Source: an uncultured Bacilli bacterium (GTDB lineage: Bacteria; Bacillota_I; Bacilli_A; RFN20; CAG-288). Taken from it: a stretch of DNA of 14,801 nt. Location of the stretch: NCBI GenBank assembly GCA_948525355.1, contig CAOSOP010000014.1, forward strand, positions 1 to 14,801. Direction: 5' to 3'. Positions 14,799-14,801 of the stretch are shown piece after piece. The notes beneath the pieces are model-generated. The model ran no database searches. It was not told the origin of the DNA and saw nothing but the letters and a program-made list of their open reading frames with translations. A program made the position numbers and the translations under genes. The number at the start of each line of letters is the position of its first letter. The stretch's first letter is position 1.

Positions 14799-14801
14799 TG
14801 A

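Noticed and set aside
1..14801. Mycoplasma-type genetic code (TGA as Trp)
   Set aside because: Three genes end in TGA overlapping the next ATG, and TGA does not interrupt any of the full-length conserved proteins.
1..14801. tRNA, rRNA, CRISPR array, insertion sequence or prophage
   Set aside because: No cloverleaf, rRNA core motif, spaced direct repeat or transposase/phage protein was seen on either strand.

Overview
The window is AT-rich and looks like a low-GC Gram-positive bacterium of the class Bacilli, probably an uncultured gut lineage close to the RF39/Erysipelotrichales/Mollicutes-like groups. Three lines of evidence support this: trigger factor, Lon and EngB lie together; RNase HIII is present; and a SpoVID-like/YsxE-like pair follows EngB, as in Bacillus, with the intervening genes missing. 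TGA is used as a stop (lon, the SpoVID-like gene and the metallo-beta-lactamase gene all end in TGA inside ATGA overlaps), so this is not a code-4 Mycoplasma. The species assignment is inference.

Left and middle (251-10913) is a seven-gene minus-strand block. In transcription order it reads glgB, glgP (glycogen branching and phosphorolysis, 13 nt apart), then tig with its own good sigma-A promoter, lon, engB, a SpoVID-like LysM protein and a YsxE/CotS-like kinase-fold protein. The order tig-lon-ysxC-spoVID-ysxE is a compressed version of the Bacillus subtilis order, without clpX, lonB and the hem genes. Hairpins lie between tig and lon and between engB and the SpoVID-like gene. The second hairpin contains the Shine-Dalgarno sequence of the downstream gene.

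Right (11217-14732) is a plus-strand block. It holds rnhC (RNase HIII, apparently leaderless), then a promoter and a coupled two-gene unit: a secreted metallo-beta-lactamase-fold lipoprotein related to the ComEC hydrolase domain, followed with a 4-nt overlap by a membrane-anchored paralogue in which the metal-binding motifs are replaced. This enzyme/pseudoenzyme pair is the best candidate in the window for an undescribed system.

The 303-nt divergent region (10914-11216) holds candidate glgB promoters, a possible CcpA-like (cre) operator and the rnhC promoter. The first ~48 nt and last ~60 nt are more GC-rich and foldable than the rest and match no family I can name confidently. A small plus-strand ORF at 40-273 encodes a possible small membrane protein. 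I see no tRNA, rRNA, CRISPR array or insertion sequence.
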